Source of the DNA: Bacillus niameyensis
Lineage (GTDB): Bacteria > Bacillota > Bacilli > Bacillales > Bacillaceae_C
DNA: 64,000 nucleotides
Assembly (NCBI RefSeq): GCF_001375535.1
Contig: NZ_LN831197.1
Coordinates: 376,093 to 440,092 of the forward strand
Reading direction: 5' to 3'
Part shown: positions 19,212 through 29,094 of the stretch, one piece after another
How the letters are laid out: every line of letters begins with the position of its first letter
Position numbering within the stretch: position 1 is the stretch's first letter
Position numbers and translations under genes: made by a program
Notes under the pieces: generated by a model
The model's database searches: none
Told to the model about the DNA's origin: nothing
Seen by the model: the letters and a program-made list of their open reading frames with translations, nothing else

Positions 19212-21614
19212 ATGGAAGTACGCCAAGATTCTTTAAATTTATTTTCCGAAAATGAAAAATATATAAAAGGTCGCCATCTCGTAACGATCTTCCATAATGA
19301 GCAAAATTTTTATTCCGTTGTACGAATTAGAGTGGATGAAACGAATGAGGAGTATAAAGAGAAAGAAGCTGTTATAACAGGCTATTTTCCAAAACTCCAT
19401 GAGCAGGAGCCTTATATATTTTATGGTCATATGAAAGAACATCCACGGTTTGGCCTCCAATTTAATGTGAGCCATTTTAAGAAAGAACTCCCACAGTCTA
19501 AGCAAGGAATGATTACATACTTATCTAGTGATCTTTTCAATGGTGTAGGAAAAAAAACTGCAGAACGAATTGTAGAAACTCTCGGAGACCATGCGATCAC
19601 GCGTATTCTTGAAAATCCCTCTGTACTCGATTCTGTACCAAAATTAAATGCAGAAACTGCAAAATCACTTTACGACACTTTGCTTGAAAATCAAGGGCTT
19701 GAACGTATTATGATCGGTTTAAGTCAATATGGGTTTGGTCCGCAAATTTCAATGAAAATTTATCAAGTGTACAAAGATGAAACATTATCGATATTGGAAA
19801 AGAATCCTTTTCAATTGATTGAGGATGTAGAAGGAATTGGTTTTGGACGAGCTGATGAATTAGGTTCACAATTGGGAATAACAGGCAATCATCCAGATCG
19901 AATTAAAGCTGGTTGTCTTTATGTTTTGGAAAACGAGTGTCTTAAAGATGGTCATGTTTATTTAGATGCAGCTGAGCTTCTTGAAAAGGTAAAGACATTA
20001 CTTGAGGGAAGCCAAAATATTGAAATTCCATTCGATAGTATCACTCAAGAGCTATTGAAACTTGAAGAAGAAGAAAAGGTGGTAGGCGAAGGTAAACGTG
20101 TTTATTTACCATCTCTTTACTTTTCCGAAAAGGGAATCGTTACGAATATTGGAAGAATCATGGAGCAAACAGAATATAAGGACCAATTTCCTGAGTCCGA
20201 ATTTTTACTTGCCTTGGGTGATTTAGAAGAGCGACTTCAAGTCCAATACGCGACTTCCCAAAGAGAAGCAATCCAAACAGCTTTAACAAATCCAATGATG
20301 ATTTTAACGGGAGGGCCAGGTACGGGGAAAACTACTGTTATTAAGGGAATTGTTGAATTGTATGCGGAGCTCCACGGTTGTTCGCTAGATCCCCACAGCT
20401 ATAAAGATGATCCATTTCCGATTCTTTTAACTGCACCAACGGGAAGAGCTGCTAAAAGGATGGCAGAATCAACGGGACTTCCAGCTATGACGATTCACAG
20501 ACTACTTGGTATGACTGGACAAGAAAACCTTGATTTAGATGAAGAACGGCAAATTGAAGGAAAGCTTGTCATTGTTGATGAAATGTCCATGGTCGACACT
20601 TGGCTTGCACATCAGTTGCTAAAGGCATTACCGAATCATATTCAAGTTATATTTGTAGGGGATGAAGATCAATTGCCATCTGTAGGACCAGGACAGGTCC
20701 TAAAAGATTTACTTCGGTCAACAGTCATTCCCGTCGTTCAATTGATTGATATTTATCGACAAGAAGAAGGTTCTTCGATTATTGAACTTGCACATGAAAT
20801 AAAAAATGGAAATACACCTAAAGAGCTTACGAAAACCCAGAAAGACCGTTCGTTTATAAAATGTCAGACAGAACAAATTCCCGATGTTATTGAAAAAATT
20901 GTTCAAAGTGCTAAGCGGAAAGGGTACTCAGCAATGGATGTTCAAGTTCTTGCTCCTATGTATAGAGGGCCGGCGGGAATAGATGCATTAAACAAAAGTT
21001 TACAGGAGATTTTCAACCCGAATGAAGCCGGAAAAAGAAAAGAGATTCTATTTGGAGAGATAAAGTACAGAATCGGTGATAAAGTACTTCAACTCGTTAA
21101 CCAACCTGAACAAAACGTATTTAATGGAGATATGGGGGAAATCATTTCGATTTTGTATGCAAAAGAAAACCTTGAAAAACAAGATTTAGTCATTGTTTCA
21201 TTTGAGGGGACAGAAGTAACTTATACGAGAGCAGATTTAAATCAAATTACTCACGCTTATTGTTGCTCCATTCATAAATCGCAAGGTAGCGAATTCCCTA
21301 TTGTTATTATGCCTGTCGTTAGAAGTTACTATAGAATGCTTAGAAGAAATTTATTGTACACAGGTATCACCCGAAGTAAACAATCCCTTGTACTATGCGG
21401 TGAAGAAAGTGCATTCCGTATGGGCGTCGAAAGAGAGGATGATCAAAAAAGAAAGACAACACTTTATGAAAAATTGATTGCTGTTTATCAAATGGATACA
21501 AATTCCAATAAGCACATATCTACGCAAAATGAAATGCTCACTGAAGAATCCATCATGATGATTGATCCGATGATTGGTATGGAAAATGTTTCACCTTATG
21601 ATTTTATGAATTAA
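19212..21614 (+). CDS. recD2: RecD2 DNA helicase
   Basis: SF1B 5'-to-3' helicase that works without RecBC in Bacillus, involved in fork repair and mismatch-linked genome stability. 800 residues. An N-terminal region with helix-hairpin-helix segments (about 95-230) is followed by Walker A GGPGTGKTT (about 363-371), Walker B VDEMSMVD (about 454-461) and the SF1 motifs QLPSVGPGQVL and THAYCCSIHKSQGSEF. The C-terminal UvrD-like part ends in LLYTGITRSK. Length and order fit B. subtilis YrrC. RBS AAGGAGAG. Confidence 0.96.
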   Translation: MEVRQDSLNLFSENEKYIKGRHLVTIFHNEQNFYSVVRIRVDETNEEYKEKEAVITGYFPKLHEQEPYIFYGHMKEHPRFGLQFNVSHFKKELPQSKQGMITYLSSDLFNGVGKKTAERIVETLGDHAITRILENPSVLDSVPKLNAETAKSLYDTLLENQGLERIMIGLSQYGFGPQISMKIYQVYKDETLSILEKNPFQLIEDVEGIGFGRADELGSQLGITGNHPDRIKAGCLYVLENECLKDGHVYLDAAELLEKVKTLLEGSQNIEIPFDSITQELLKLEEEEKVVGEGKRVYLPSLYFSEKGIVTNIGRIMEQTEYKDQFPESEFLLALGDLEERLQVQYATSQREAIQTALTNPMMILTGGPGTGKTTVIKGIVELYAELHGCSLDPHSYKDDPFPILLTAPTGRAAKRMAESTGLPAMTIHRLLGMTGQENLDLDEERQIEGKLVIVDEMSMVDTWLAHQLLKALPNHIQVIFVGDEDQLPSVGPGQVLKDLLRSTVIPVVQLIDIYRQEEGSSIIELAHEIKNGNTPKELTKTQKDRSFIKCQTEQIPDVIEKIVQSAKRKGYSAMDVQVLAPMYRGPAGIDALNKSLQEIFNPNEAGKRKEILFGEIKYRIGDKVLQLVNQPEQNVFNGDMGEIISILYAKENLEKQDLVIVSFEGTEVTYTRADLNQITHAYCCSIHKSQGSEFPIVIMPVVRSYYRMLRRNLLYTGITRSKQSLVLCGEESAFRMGVEREDDQKRKTTLYEKLIAVYQMDTNSNKHISTQNEMLTEESIMMIDPMIGMENVSPYDFMN

Positions 21615-21654
21615 GAGAGAAAATAAAAATGTTCGGAAAGAAAGGAGAGATTCT

Positions 21655-22182
21655 TTGCGGACTTTTTCTCTTTTAAAGGATATGCCTGTTCATGATGGCG
21701 ATGGAAGGTTACTTGGTGTAATTTCGGACATATGCATTAATGAAAACGGTATAGTCTCTCATTATTTGCTCCACGGTAAAGGGTTGGTTGGGAAAAAATA
21801 TATGTTGCCAATTAAAGATGTCTTTTTTGGCGAAAATGCAATCACGATTAAAGATCGAAATATTCTCATTCCGTATAAAGGAAATGATCAAGTTTATACG
21901 ATGACCCATGGAAAACCGCTGGAGAAGATAAAATCTTTTTCTCAAAATGGGGAGATGCTTGGTTTATTGGACGATGTATATTTTATGGAAGAGGTGGGCA
22001 CAATCGTAGGGTATGAGCTGACAGATGGTTTCTTTTCGGATATATCTAAGGGAAAACGAGTAATTCGGACCCCACATCCACCAAAAATAGGAAAAGAGAA
22101 CATCATCATGTCGGTCAATAAGCTACGAGGTGGTCATTCCCATGATGAAATGTCCGAATTGCCAAAGCAAGGACCTAGGTAA
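21655..22182 (+). CDS. yrrD: PRC-barrel protein YrrD
   Basis: 175 residues with two PRC-barrel-like halves (about 1-70 and 85-150). Each opens with a D-x-x-G-x-x-LG-x-x-x-D pattern (VHDGDGRLLGVISDICI and NGEMLGLLDDVYF). PRC barrels bind proteins or RNA; in Bacillus this one has no settled function. The start is a TTG placed 5-7 bp after AAAGGAGAG, clearly better than any ATG. The last 41 bases overlap the next small gene. In B. subtilis the gene sits in the same position after recD2. Confidence 0.85.
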   Translation: MRTFSLLKDMPVHDGDGRLLGVISDICINENGIVSHYLLHGKGLVGKKYMLPIKDVFFGENAITIKDRNILIPYKGNDQVYTMTHGKPLEKIKSFSQNGEMLGLLDDVYFMEEVGTIVGYELTDGFFSDISKGKRVIRTPHPPKIGKENIIMSVNKLRGGHSHDEMSELPKQGPR

Positions 22183-22330
22183 GATCGGTGTCAACCAATA
22201 TTATTGTTGGAACTGCTTTATAGAGTTGTCTATTGGTAACCAAACAATTCACACCCACCAAGTTGAAGAGGATGGGTCATTAAGTTCATTGGACGATTTA
22301 TTTGATGAACAATTAAGGAAGCTTAGTTAA
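22142..22330 (+). CDS. Small zinc-ribbon protein overlapping yrrD
   Basis: 62 residues, in a different frame from the end of yrrD and overlapping it by 41 bp. Two C-x2-C pairs (CPNC near residues 4-7 and CWNC near 23-26) form a minimal zinc ribbon, followed by an acidic tail. RBS AGGTGG lies inside yrrD, 8 bp before the ATG. Small proteins of this form occur next to yrrD in other Bacilli. The function is unknown; metal binding is inferred from the cysteines. A hairpin follows the stop. Confidence 0.7.
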   Translation: MMKCPNCQSKDLGKIGVNQYYCWNCFIELSIGNQTIHTHQVEEDGSLSSLDDLFDEQLRKLS

Positions 22331-22332
22331 AA

Positions 22333-22364
22333 GAGGGGATCCGAACAGTGGAGTCCCCTTTTTT
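22333..22364 (+). terminator. Terminator after the yrrD group
   Basis: AGGGGA (22334-22339) pairs with TCCCCT (22354-22359), 14-nt loop, then seven T. Short stem. Confidence 0.65.
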
Positions 22365-22424
22365 CTATTTCTATAAGACTAAAAAATCCCAAGTAAGGAA
22401 AACTAAAAGAAAGGGGGAAAGCCT

Positions 22425-23495
22425 TTGAAACAAAATCATCTGCAAATTGTTTATAAGCTTATTATTATTTTAATGATTTTTTTAATCCTTTATTGTTTTT
22501 TACTTATAAAACCACTGTGGAAGCCAATATTAACTGCTGTATTTATTGGTTTAGTACCATTTTTAATTAGTGGTTTCATTGCTTTTTTACTTCATCCACT
22601 AGTCGTGAAATTAGAAAAAGTTGGACTAAACCGGACTTTATCAATTTTATTAATTTATATTTTGTTTTTTGCTGGATTAGGTTATGGATTATATATTGGT
22701 ATCCCCCTTCTTATTAAACAGATGAGGGAATTTTCGGAACAACTCCCGCATTTAATTGGGCATTACCGAGATTTGATACACAATTTAGAAGCCTCAACTT
22801 CCCGTTTTCCAATTGGAATTCAAGAGCAAGTAGACGAAAGGATAGAGGACTTAGAAAAATGGTTTAATCAACTTATTGCTAAAAGTTCGGATCTTTTCGT
22901 AAAGTTAATTGACTTTATTGTTGTTATAGTAGTTATTCCATTTATCTCTTTTTATATGTTAAAGGATGTTGAATTGATAAAACGTGCAACTTGGTACATA
23001 ACTCCAAAGAAATGGCGAGAAAATGGTTTACTCTTTTTAGAAGCAGTTAATCTTTCTTTAGGCGGATATTTTCGTGGGCAATTTTTAGTATGTTCGATAG
23101 TGGCTGTTTTGGCATCTATTATACTAGGCTTATTGGGGGTACAATACCCAGTGTTTCTAGGATTAATTATTGGAATTACAAACATTATTCCTTATTTTGG
23201 ACCATTAATTGGTGCTTTTCCAGCTGTTGCTATTGCTATGATGACTTCTGTAAAACTCGCCATTTTTACATTCGCTGCTTTGTTAATTCTACAATTTTTG
23301 GAAGGTAATGTATTATCCCCATTTATTGTTGGAAAGTCCTTGCATATGCACCCGCTCTTTATTATCGGTGCTTTAATTATTGGTGGCGAACTTTTTGGAG
23401 TTGCTGGAATGATACTTGCCGTTCCAGTATTTGCGATTATAAAAATCGCGATCATTCATTCAAGAGATTATTTTATTCAAATTAGGCAGTCTTAA
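22425..23495 (+). CDS. yrrI: AI-2E family transporter YrrI
   Basis: 356 residues with about seven or eight membrane spans: a close pair at the N-terminus (13-60), one near 70-95, a long soluble segment (95-150), then spans to the C-terminus. It contains the family's VVIPFISFYMLKD and GGYFRGQ...LGLIIGITNIIPYFGP segments. The family (formerly UPF0118) includes autoinducer-2 exporters and Na+/H+ antiporters; the substrate here is open. TTG start behind GGGGGAAAG. It lies directly upstream of the alaS leader. Confidence 0.88.
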   Translation: MKQNHLQIVYKLIIILMIFLILYCFLLIKPLWKPILTAVFIGLVPFLISGFIAFLLHPLVVKLEKVGLNRTLSILLIYILFFAGLGYGLYIGIPLLIKQMREFSEQLPHLIGHYRDLIHNLEASTSRFPIGIQEQVDERIEDLEKWFNQLIAKSSDLFVKLIDFIVVIVVIPFISFYMLKDVELIKRATWYITPKKWRENGLLFLEAVNLSLGGYFRGQFLVCSIVAVLASIILGLLGVQYPVFLGLIIGITNIIPYFGPLIGAFPAVAIAMMTSVKLAIFTFAALLILQFLEGNVLSPFIVGKSLHMHPLFIIGALIIGGELFGVAGMILAVPVFAIIKIAIIHSRDYFIQIRQS

Positions 23496-23497
23496 GA

Positions 23498-23526
23498 TTG
23501 ACAAAAGTGGATAGTATTTCTATAAT
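23498..23526 (+). promoter_or_regulatory. Sigma-A promoter of alaS
   Basis: TTGACA (23498-23503), 17-bp spacer, TATAAT (23521-23526): full consensus. It begins just 3 bp after the yrrI stop. Confidence 0.9.
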
Positions 23527-23549
23527 TCCAATAGACCATTATTTACAAG

Positions 23550-23808
23550 CTAAATTGAAGACGGATCTAGTTGTTGTGACTAATCGCGTATGAAATGCAG
23601 AGAGGATTCTCCTAGGCTGAAAGAGATTCCAGACGCAATCATAACAATATGCCAATCCTGAGAGCAGCTAATCCCTGCCGTATACCGCGTTAAGGTTTCT
23701 GAGATTATTAAGGGTGACAATCATTTGAGTGAATTGTGCCTTTGATAGAATCAGGGTGGTACCGTGAATAAAGCTTTCGCCCCTGTAGAGGTGAAGGCTT
23801 TTTTATTT
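23550..23808 (+). promoter_or_regulatory. T-box riboswitch leader of alaS, specifier GCC (Ala)
   Basis: tRNA-Ala-responsive antitermination leader. The T-box core is AGGGTGGTACCGTG (23753-23766), and the terminator hairpin 23771-23800 ends in a T-run. At the base of stem I, GGAT (23563-23566) pairs with ATCC (23655-23658) and TTGTT (23571-23575) with AACAA (23643-23647). Between them the 3' strand holds GCC (23651-23653) followed by A, in specifier position. The apical hairpin carries GGCTGAAA. The core ends in CGTG rather than the common CGCGG. Confidence 0.9.
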
Positions 23809-23827
23809 TGAGCTAGGAGGGAAAAAT

Positions 23828-26458
23828 ATGAAAAAATTAACGGGTGCTGAAATTAGACAAATGTATTTAGATTTCTTTCAGGAAAAGGGCCATAAGGTTG
23901 AACCGAGTGCATCGCTAGTACCACATGATGATCCAACCTTATTATGGATTAATAGTGGGGTTGCGACGTTAAAAAAATATTTTGACGGAAGAGTAAAACC
24001 TGAAAACCCAAGAATCGTTAACGCTCAGAAATCGATACGAACAAATGACATCGAAAATGTTGGAAAGACTGCGAGGCATCATACATTTTTTGAGATGCTT
24101 GGAAATTTCTCAATCGGTGACTATTTTAAGGAAGAAGCAATCGAATGGGCATGGGAGTTTTTGACAAGTCCAAAATGGATTGGATTTGAACAAGAAAAAT
24201 TATCTGTCACGATTCATCCAGAGGATGAGGAAGCTTTTGAACTATGGAATCAAAGAATCGGTTTACCAGAGGAAAGAATTATCCGTTTGGAAGGCAACTT
24301 CTGGGATATAGGTGAAGGTCCAAGCGGTCCTAATACAGAAATATTCTATGATCGGGGTCCAGAATATGGAGATGACCCTAATGATCCTGAATTATTTCCC
24401 GGTGGAGAAAATGAACGTTATTTAGAAATTTGGAACTTAGTCTTCTCGCAATTCAACCATAATCCTGATGGAACGTATACACCTCTTCCAAAGAAGAATA
24501 TTGATACGGGGATGGGATTAGAAAGAATGGCTTCGGTCATTCAAAATGTTCCAACCAACTTTGACACTGATCTTTTCATGCCGATTATTAAAGCGACGGA
24601 AGGTCTATCTGGAATTCCATATGGCTCTAATGATGAGGCAGATACTGCATTTAAAGTGATTGCTGACCATATTCGAACAGTTACATTTGCAATAGCTGAT
24701 GGTGCTCTTCCATCTAATGAAGGAAGAGGTTATGTACTGCGTAGATTATTAAGAAGAGCTGTTCGTTTTGCCAAACAATTAAATATTGAAAAACCATTTA
24801 TGTACGACCTTGTTCCGGTCGTTGGCGATATTATGAAGGACTATTATCCAAATGTTCCTGAAAAAGCCTCCTTCGTTCAAAATGTTATCAAGAGTGAAGA
24901 GGAACGTTTCCATGAAACATTGCACGATGGTCTAGAAATTTTAGCAGCGATGATGCAAAAGGCAAAGTCAGAAGGAAAAAAAGTAATTAGCGGTTCAGAT
25001 GTGTTCAAACTATATGATACTTACGGTTTTCCAGTTGAACTTACTGAGGAGTATGCTGAAGAAGAAAAAATGGAGATCGATCACGAAGGTTTTGAAGTAG
25101 CAATGGAGGCACAACGTGAGCGTGCAAGATCTGCTCGTGAAGAGACTGAATCGATGCATGTTCAAGGAGGTATTCTTGGTGATTTGCAAGTAGAGAGTAC
25201 TTTTGTCGGTTATGATACATTGCAAACGACTACTAAAGTGCAAGTGATTATTAAAGATGGAGAACAGGTTCAGGAAGCTCATGTTGGTGAGAAAATTGAA
25301 TTAATTCTTGCGGAAACACCATTTTATGCCGAAAGTGGCGGACAAATTGCGGATAAGGGTTATTTAAAAGCAGATGACCTAGTTGTTCACATTACTGAAG
25401 TTCAAAAAGCACCCAATGGCCAAAATCTCCATTCAGCAATTGTAGAGAATGGAACTATCAAAATGGATATGGCTGTTCTGGCAGAAGTAGATGAATTAAA
25501 ACGGAGAAAAACGGAGAAAAACCATACAGCCACCCATTTACTACACCAGGCTTTAAAAGATGTGCTTGGAACTCATGTAAATCAAGCAGGATCTTATGTC
25601 GGACCAGATCGACTTCGTTTTGATTTCTCTCATTTTGGCCAGGTGAAGCCAGATGAACTTGAGAGAATCGAAAAAATTGTAAATGAACAAATTTGGAAAA
25701 GTATCGCGGTTAAAATTGAAAATATGGACATAGAAGCTGCTAAAGCAAGGGGAGCTATGGCACTTTTCGGAGAGAAGTATGGGAAAATCGTACGCGTCGT
25801 TTCAATTGGTGACTATAGCCTCGAGCTTTGCGGAGGATGCCATGTTTCAAATAGTTCTGCTATTGGATTATTTAAAATTATCTCTGAAGGTGGAATTGGT
25901 GCAGGAACTCGACGAATTGAAGCTGTAACAAGTGAAGCTGCTTTTGAATCAATGAGTGAAGAAATTAAACAATTTCATCATGTAGCCGAAATCTTCAAAA
26001 CAAAACCAAGTGATCTCGTTCATAGAACCGAAGTTGTTCTTGCCGAGCTAAAAGAACTTCATCGTGAAAATGAGTCTCTAAAAGCTAAGCTAGCACATAT
26101 CGAAGCAGGAAATATGCTTGATCAACTTGTAAATGTCAATGGAATAAATGTGTTAGTTCAGAAGGTTTCAGGAGTTGATATGAATACGTTGAGAACGACA
26201 GTCGATGATTTGAAACAAAAGATTAGTTCAGGAATCATTGTTCTTGGATCCGCACAGAATGACAAAGTAAACATCATTGCTGCTGTAACAAAAGACTTAA
26301 CAAATAAATATCATGCTGGTAAATTAGTTAAAGAAGTAGCTTCCCGTTGTGGCGGTGGCGGTGGCGGACGTCCAGATATGGCTCAAGCTGGGGGGAAAAA
26401 TCCGGAAAAATTGGACTCTGCACTAGAATATGTGCAAGAATGGGTGAAATCTGTTTAA
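23828..26458 (+). CDS. alaS: Alanyl-tRNA synthetase
   Basis: Class II synthetase for tRNA-Ala. 876 residues. The catalytic core begins [17 protein letters not shown], with motif 2 around [24 protein letters not shown] residues 75-100. The editing domain has the zinc-site pair HTATH (about 566-570) and CGGCH (about 667-671). The C-Ala domain ends with the glycine-rich [15 protein letters not shown]. Start behind TAGGAGGG. Regulated by the T-box directly upstream. The 26459-26729 gap that follows holds only a weak promoter candidate (TACAAT at 26662-26667). Confidence 0.98.
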   Translation: MKKLTGAEIRQMYLDFFQEKGHKVEPSASLVPHDDPTLLWINSGVATLKKYFDGRVKPENPRIVNAQKSIRTNDIENVGKTARHHTFFEMLGNFSIGDYFKEEAIEWAWEFLTSPKWIGFEQEKLSVTIHPEDEEAFELWNQRIGLPEERIIRLEGNFWDIGEGPSGPNTEIFYDRGPEYGDDPNDPELFPGGENERYLEIWNLVFSQFNHNPDGTYTPLPKKNIDTGMGLERMASVIQNVPTNFDTDLFMPIIKATEGLSGIPYGSNDEADTAFKVIADHIRTVTFAIADGALPSNEGRGYVLRRLLRRAVRFAKQLNIEKPFMYDLVPVVGDIMKDYYPNVPEKASFVQNVIKSEEERFHETLHDGLEILAAMMQKAKSEGKKVISGSDVFKLYDTYGFPVELTEEYAEEEKMEIDHEGFEVAMEAQRERARSAREETESMHVQGGILGDLQVESTFVGYDTLQTTTKVQVIIKDGEQVQEAHVGEKIELILAETPFYAESGGQIADKGYLKADDLVVHITEVQKAPNGQNLHSAIVENGTIKMDMAVLAEVDELKRRKTEKNHTATHLLHQALKDVLGTHVNQAGSYVGPDRLRFDFSHFGQVKPDELERIEKIVNEQIWKSIAVKIENMDIEAAKARGAMALFGEKYGKIVRVVSIGDYSLELCGGCHVSNSSAIGLFKIISEGGIGAGTRRIEAVTSEAAFESMSEEIKQFHHVAEIFKTKPSDLVHRTEVVLAELKELHRENESLKAKLAHIEAGNMLDQLVNVNGINVLVQKVSGVDMNTLRTTVDDLKQKISSGIIVLGSAQNDKVNIIAAVTKDLTNKYHAGKLVKEVASRCGGGGGGRPDMAQAGGKNPEKLDSALEYVQEWVKSV

Positions 26459-26729
26459 TTGTAGTATAGAAGGTTAGTGTACGTTGAATAACTATACAAC
26501 GGGCGGGTTTTATGAACTCTAGTGCCCATAGACTAGTGAATTTTCTTATTTCTTACTTAGATTAGTGACATAAAGGTTATCGCTCATCTAATTTTTAAAG
26601 TGTCTCTGAAATTTGTACTAGTTAACGGGTACTAGCGCTTTTGTTTTAAACGGAAATCATGTACAATGAAGGTAATGTTTGACAATTGGGCCTATCTGTA
26701 AATGGTATGTCTTAAGAGAGGTGTTATGT

Positions 26730-26996
26730 ATGAGCTCTTTTGATAAAACGATGCGTTTTAATTTTCAAGAAGATCCTATGGAGCAAGATGTCAAAGAAGT
26801 TTTGCTTCATGTGTATGGGGCTCTTCAAGAAAAAGGCTATCATCCAATCAACCAAATAGTTGGTTATTTACTTTCTGGTGACCCGGCCTATATTCCCAGA
26901 CATCAGGATGCACGCAATACGATGAGAAAATTGGAACGCGACGAGATCATTGAGGAATTGGTCAAATCGTATTTAAAACAGCACCGTGAGGAATAA
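26730..26996 (+). CDS. ireB: IreB family regulatory protein (YrzL)
   Basis: 88 residues, family DUF965. In Enterococcus, IreB is a phosphorylated regulator of cephalosporin resistance and a substrate of the IreK kinase; the Bacillus version (YrzL) is little studied. The conserved block [19 protein letters not shown] is present in full. The ATG at 26730 (MSSFDKTM) was chosen because it follows GAGAGGTG and matches family starts; the open frame extends 17 codons upstream without support. First gene of the ireB-ruvX-yrzB cluster. Confidence 0.9.
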   Translation: MSSFDKTMRFNFQEDPMEQDVKEVLLHVYGALQEKGYHPINQIVGYLLSGDPAYIPRHQDARNTMRKLERDEIIEELVKSYLKQHREE

Positions 26997-26999
26997 TAA

Positions 27000-27416
27000 A
27001 TGAGAATCATGGGATTGGATGTAGGCTCAAAAACCGTTGGAGTTGCTATTAGCGATGAAATGGGTTGGACGGCACAAGGGATTGAAACAATCCGTATTAA
27101 TGAGGATAAAAACAACTTCGGATTTGAAAGAATTGGACAAATTATTAAAGATTTTAAAGTCGAAAAGATCGTTGTAGGATATCCGAAAAATATGAATAAT
27201 ACGATTGGCCCGCGTGGAGAAGCTTCAGAGTCCTATGCAGAAAAGTTGAAAGAATTATTTTCGTTGCCAGTTCAACTTTGGGACGAGCGACTAACAACAA
27301 TGGCAGCTGAACGTGTGTTGCTAGAAGCGGATATCAGCAGAAAAAAGCGAAAAAAAGTGATTGATAAAATGGCAGCCGCTATGATTTTGCAAGGATATTT
27401 AGATAGTCAACAATAG
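27000..27416 (+). CDS. ruvX: Holliday junction resolvase-like RuvX (YqgF family)
   Basis: 138 residues with an RNase H-like fold. It begins [19 protein letters not shown], with the first acidic metal ligand, and has Glu in LWDERLTT and the terminal Asp in [13 protein letters not shown]. Members are put forward as resolvases or nucleases in 16S rRNA 5'-end maturation; the cellular role in Bacillus is not settled. Starts 3 bp after ireB, certainly co-transcribed. RBS GTGAGGAAT. Confidence 0.92.
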   Translation: MRIMGLDVGSKTVGVAISDEMGWTAQGIETIRINEDKNNFGFERIGQIIKDFKVEKIVVGYPKNMNNTIGPRGEASESYAEKLKELFSLPVQLWDERLTTMAAERVLLEADISRKKRKKVIDKMAAAMILQGYLDSQQ

Positions 27417-27428
27417 AGAGGTGAGAAA

Positions 27429-27713
27429 ATGGATCACAATGAAGAATTTATTACAGTAATCGACGAAGAAGGTAATGAGCAACTTTATGAAATTTTGTTT
27501 ACCTTTGACTCTGAAGAATTTAACAAATCATACGTTCTTTATTTCCCAGCAGGTGCTGATGATGATGAAAACGAAGATGTGGAAATCCATGCATCTGCTT
27601 ATCTTCAAAGCGCAGAGGGAGAAGAAGGCAGTCTTCAACCAATCGAAACAGATGAAGAATGGGATATGATTGAAGAAATGCTAAATACTTTTTTAGCTGA
27701 AGAAGAAGAATAA
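27429..27713 (+). CDS. yrzB: DUF1292 protein YrzB
   Basis: 94 residues, very acidic (many Asp and Glu, particularly 40-50 and at the C-terminus). The N-terminal [19 protein letters not shown] is the DUF1292 hallmark. No enzyme motif. It always accompanies ireB and ruvX in Firmicutes, which suggests a shared job, unknown. Start 12 bp after ruvX behind AGAGGTGAG; a strong terminator ends the unit. Confidence 0.88.
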   Translation: MDHNEEFITVIDEEGNEQLYEILFTFDSEEFNKSYVLYFPAGADDDENEDVEIHASAYLQSAEGEEGSLQPIETDEEWDMIEEMLNTFLAEEEE

Positions 27714-27745
27714 CTTTTACGAATATAGATGAATATCGTCTAGGG

Positions 27746-27782
27746 AAAGCTGATCTGAACTTTTTAGATCAGCTTTTCTCTA
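27746..27782 (+). terminator. Terminator after yrzB
   Basis: Perfect 11-bp stem AAAGCTGATCT/AGATCAGCTTT (27746-27756 with 27766-27776), then TTCTCTAT. Confidence 0.85.
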
Positions 27783-27924
27783 TCTATTCGATCTTGAAAG
27801 GGAATCTTTGTTTTCTTTTCGTGCAAATTCACCACTTTTCCAATCAAAATGACAAAATTTATAGTATAATGGACAAGGTAAAATAGAATAGTTATACTTT
27901 GTGCCGGAAGGGGGAATTGCCGAT

Positions 27925-29094
27925 ATGACAAAGAAAGAAAGTCGAGAGAAAAAAAAGCCGACCAAAAAAATGACGATAAGAAATAATTTGTTTGAGAGGG
28001 GAATTGAAGCAAGAATTGTTAGGAGAATAGTGGCTATCATTACATTAATCCTCGTTCTAGCTGCTGCGGGAACAATTCTAGGAGGATATTTTTATATAAA
28101 ATCTGCATTAAACCCACTTGATCCAGATAATAATAAACAAACTGAAGTTGAAGTCCCGATCGGCTCTTCTACAACAGCTATTGGAAATTTATTAGAAGAA
28201 AAAGGCATCATCAAAAATAGTACAATTTTTAAATATTATGTGAAGTTCAATAATATTGCAGGATTTCAGGCTGGGAATTATCAATTTTCTCCATCCATGA
28301 CATTGAATGAAATTACGGAAACTTTACAAACGGGAAAATTAGTACGTGAAGCTATCTTTAAAATTACTGTACCTGAGGGCTATCAATTAGATCAAATTGC
28401 CAAGCTGATCTCCGATAAGACTAATTATTCAAAAGAGGAAATTTTGAAGAAACTTGATGACCCAAAGACAATTGAAGAACTCACAAAAAAACATCCGGAA
28501 ATATTAACGGAAGATCTGAAAAAAGAGGAAATTAAGCATCCTTTAGAAGGGTATTTATTCCCAGCTACCTATTCTTTTTATGAAGAAAACCCATCATTAG
28601 ATTCGATCATTGACACGATGCTAAAACAAACAAAAATTGCTTTAGCTCCATATAGGGAGATAATAGCAGAAAAGGAAATGACTGTACATGAAGTTTTAAC
28701 CATGGCATCATTGATAGAAAAGGAAGCGACTGAAAAAGCGGATCGTAAAACCATTTCCAGTGTCTTTTATAATCGGATGGCGATAGATATGCCATTACAA
28801 ACCGATCCTACGATTGCTTATGCAATGGGAGAGCATTTAGAGCGGACACTTTATGAACACCTCGATGTGGATTCACCTTATAATACGTATATACATAAGG
28901 GGCTCACACCTGGTCCAATCGCAAATGCTGGAGTCTCATCGATTGAAGCTGCTCTAGCTCCAAGTGAGACTGAGTTTTTATTCTTTTTAGCGGAATATGG
29001 AACGGGTGAGGTTCATTATTCGAAAACATTGGAAGAACATAATGCTTTAACAAAGAAATATATTACGGACAAAAGGAAGGAATCTGAAGAGTGA
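27925..29094 (+). CDS. mltG: Endolytic murein transglycosylase MltG
   Basis: Membrane enzyme that cuts nascent glycan strands and ends their elongation. About 389 residues: a short basic cytoplasmic tail, one membrane span (about 33-58), a LysM-like subdomain (about 70-150) and the YceG catalytic domain. That domain has the active-site Glu in ASLIEKEA (about 265), LQTDPTIAYA, and the PGPIANAGVSSIEAAL signature near the end. The ATG at 27925 was preferred to a GTG at 27901, because the GGAAGGGGG ribosome site lies between them. Overlaps trmR by 4 bp. Confidence 0.94.
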   Translation: MTKKESREKKKPTKKMTIRNNLFERGIEARIVRRIVAIITLILVLAAAGTILGGYFYIKSALNPLDPDNNKQTEVEVPIGSSTTAIGNLLEEKGIIKNSTIFKYYVKFNNIAGFQAGNYQFSPSMTLNEITETLQTGKLVREAIFKITVPEGYQLDQIAKLISDKTNYSKEEILKKLDDPKTIEELTKKHPEILTEDLKKEEIKHPLEGYLFPATYSFYEENPSLDSIIDTMLKQTKIALAPYREIIAEKEMTVHEVLTMASLIEKEATEKADRKTISSVFYNRMAIDMPLQTDPTIAYAMGEHLERTLYEHLDVDSPYNTYIHKGLTPGPIANAGVSSIEAALAPSETEFLFFLAEYGTGEVHYSKTLEEHNALTKKYITDKRKESEE

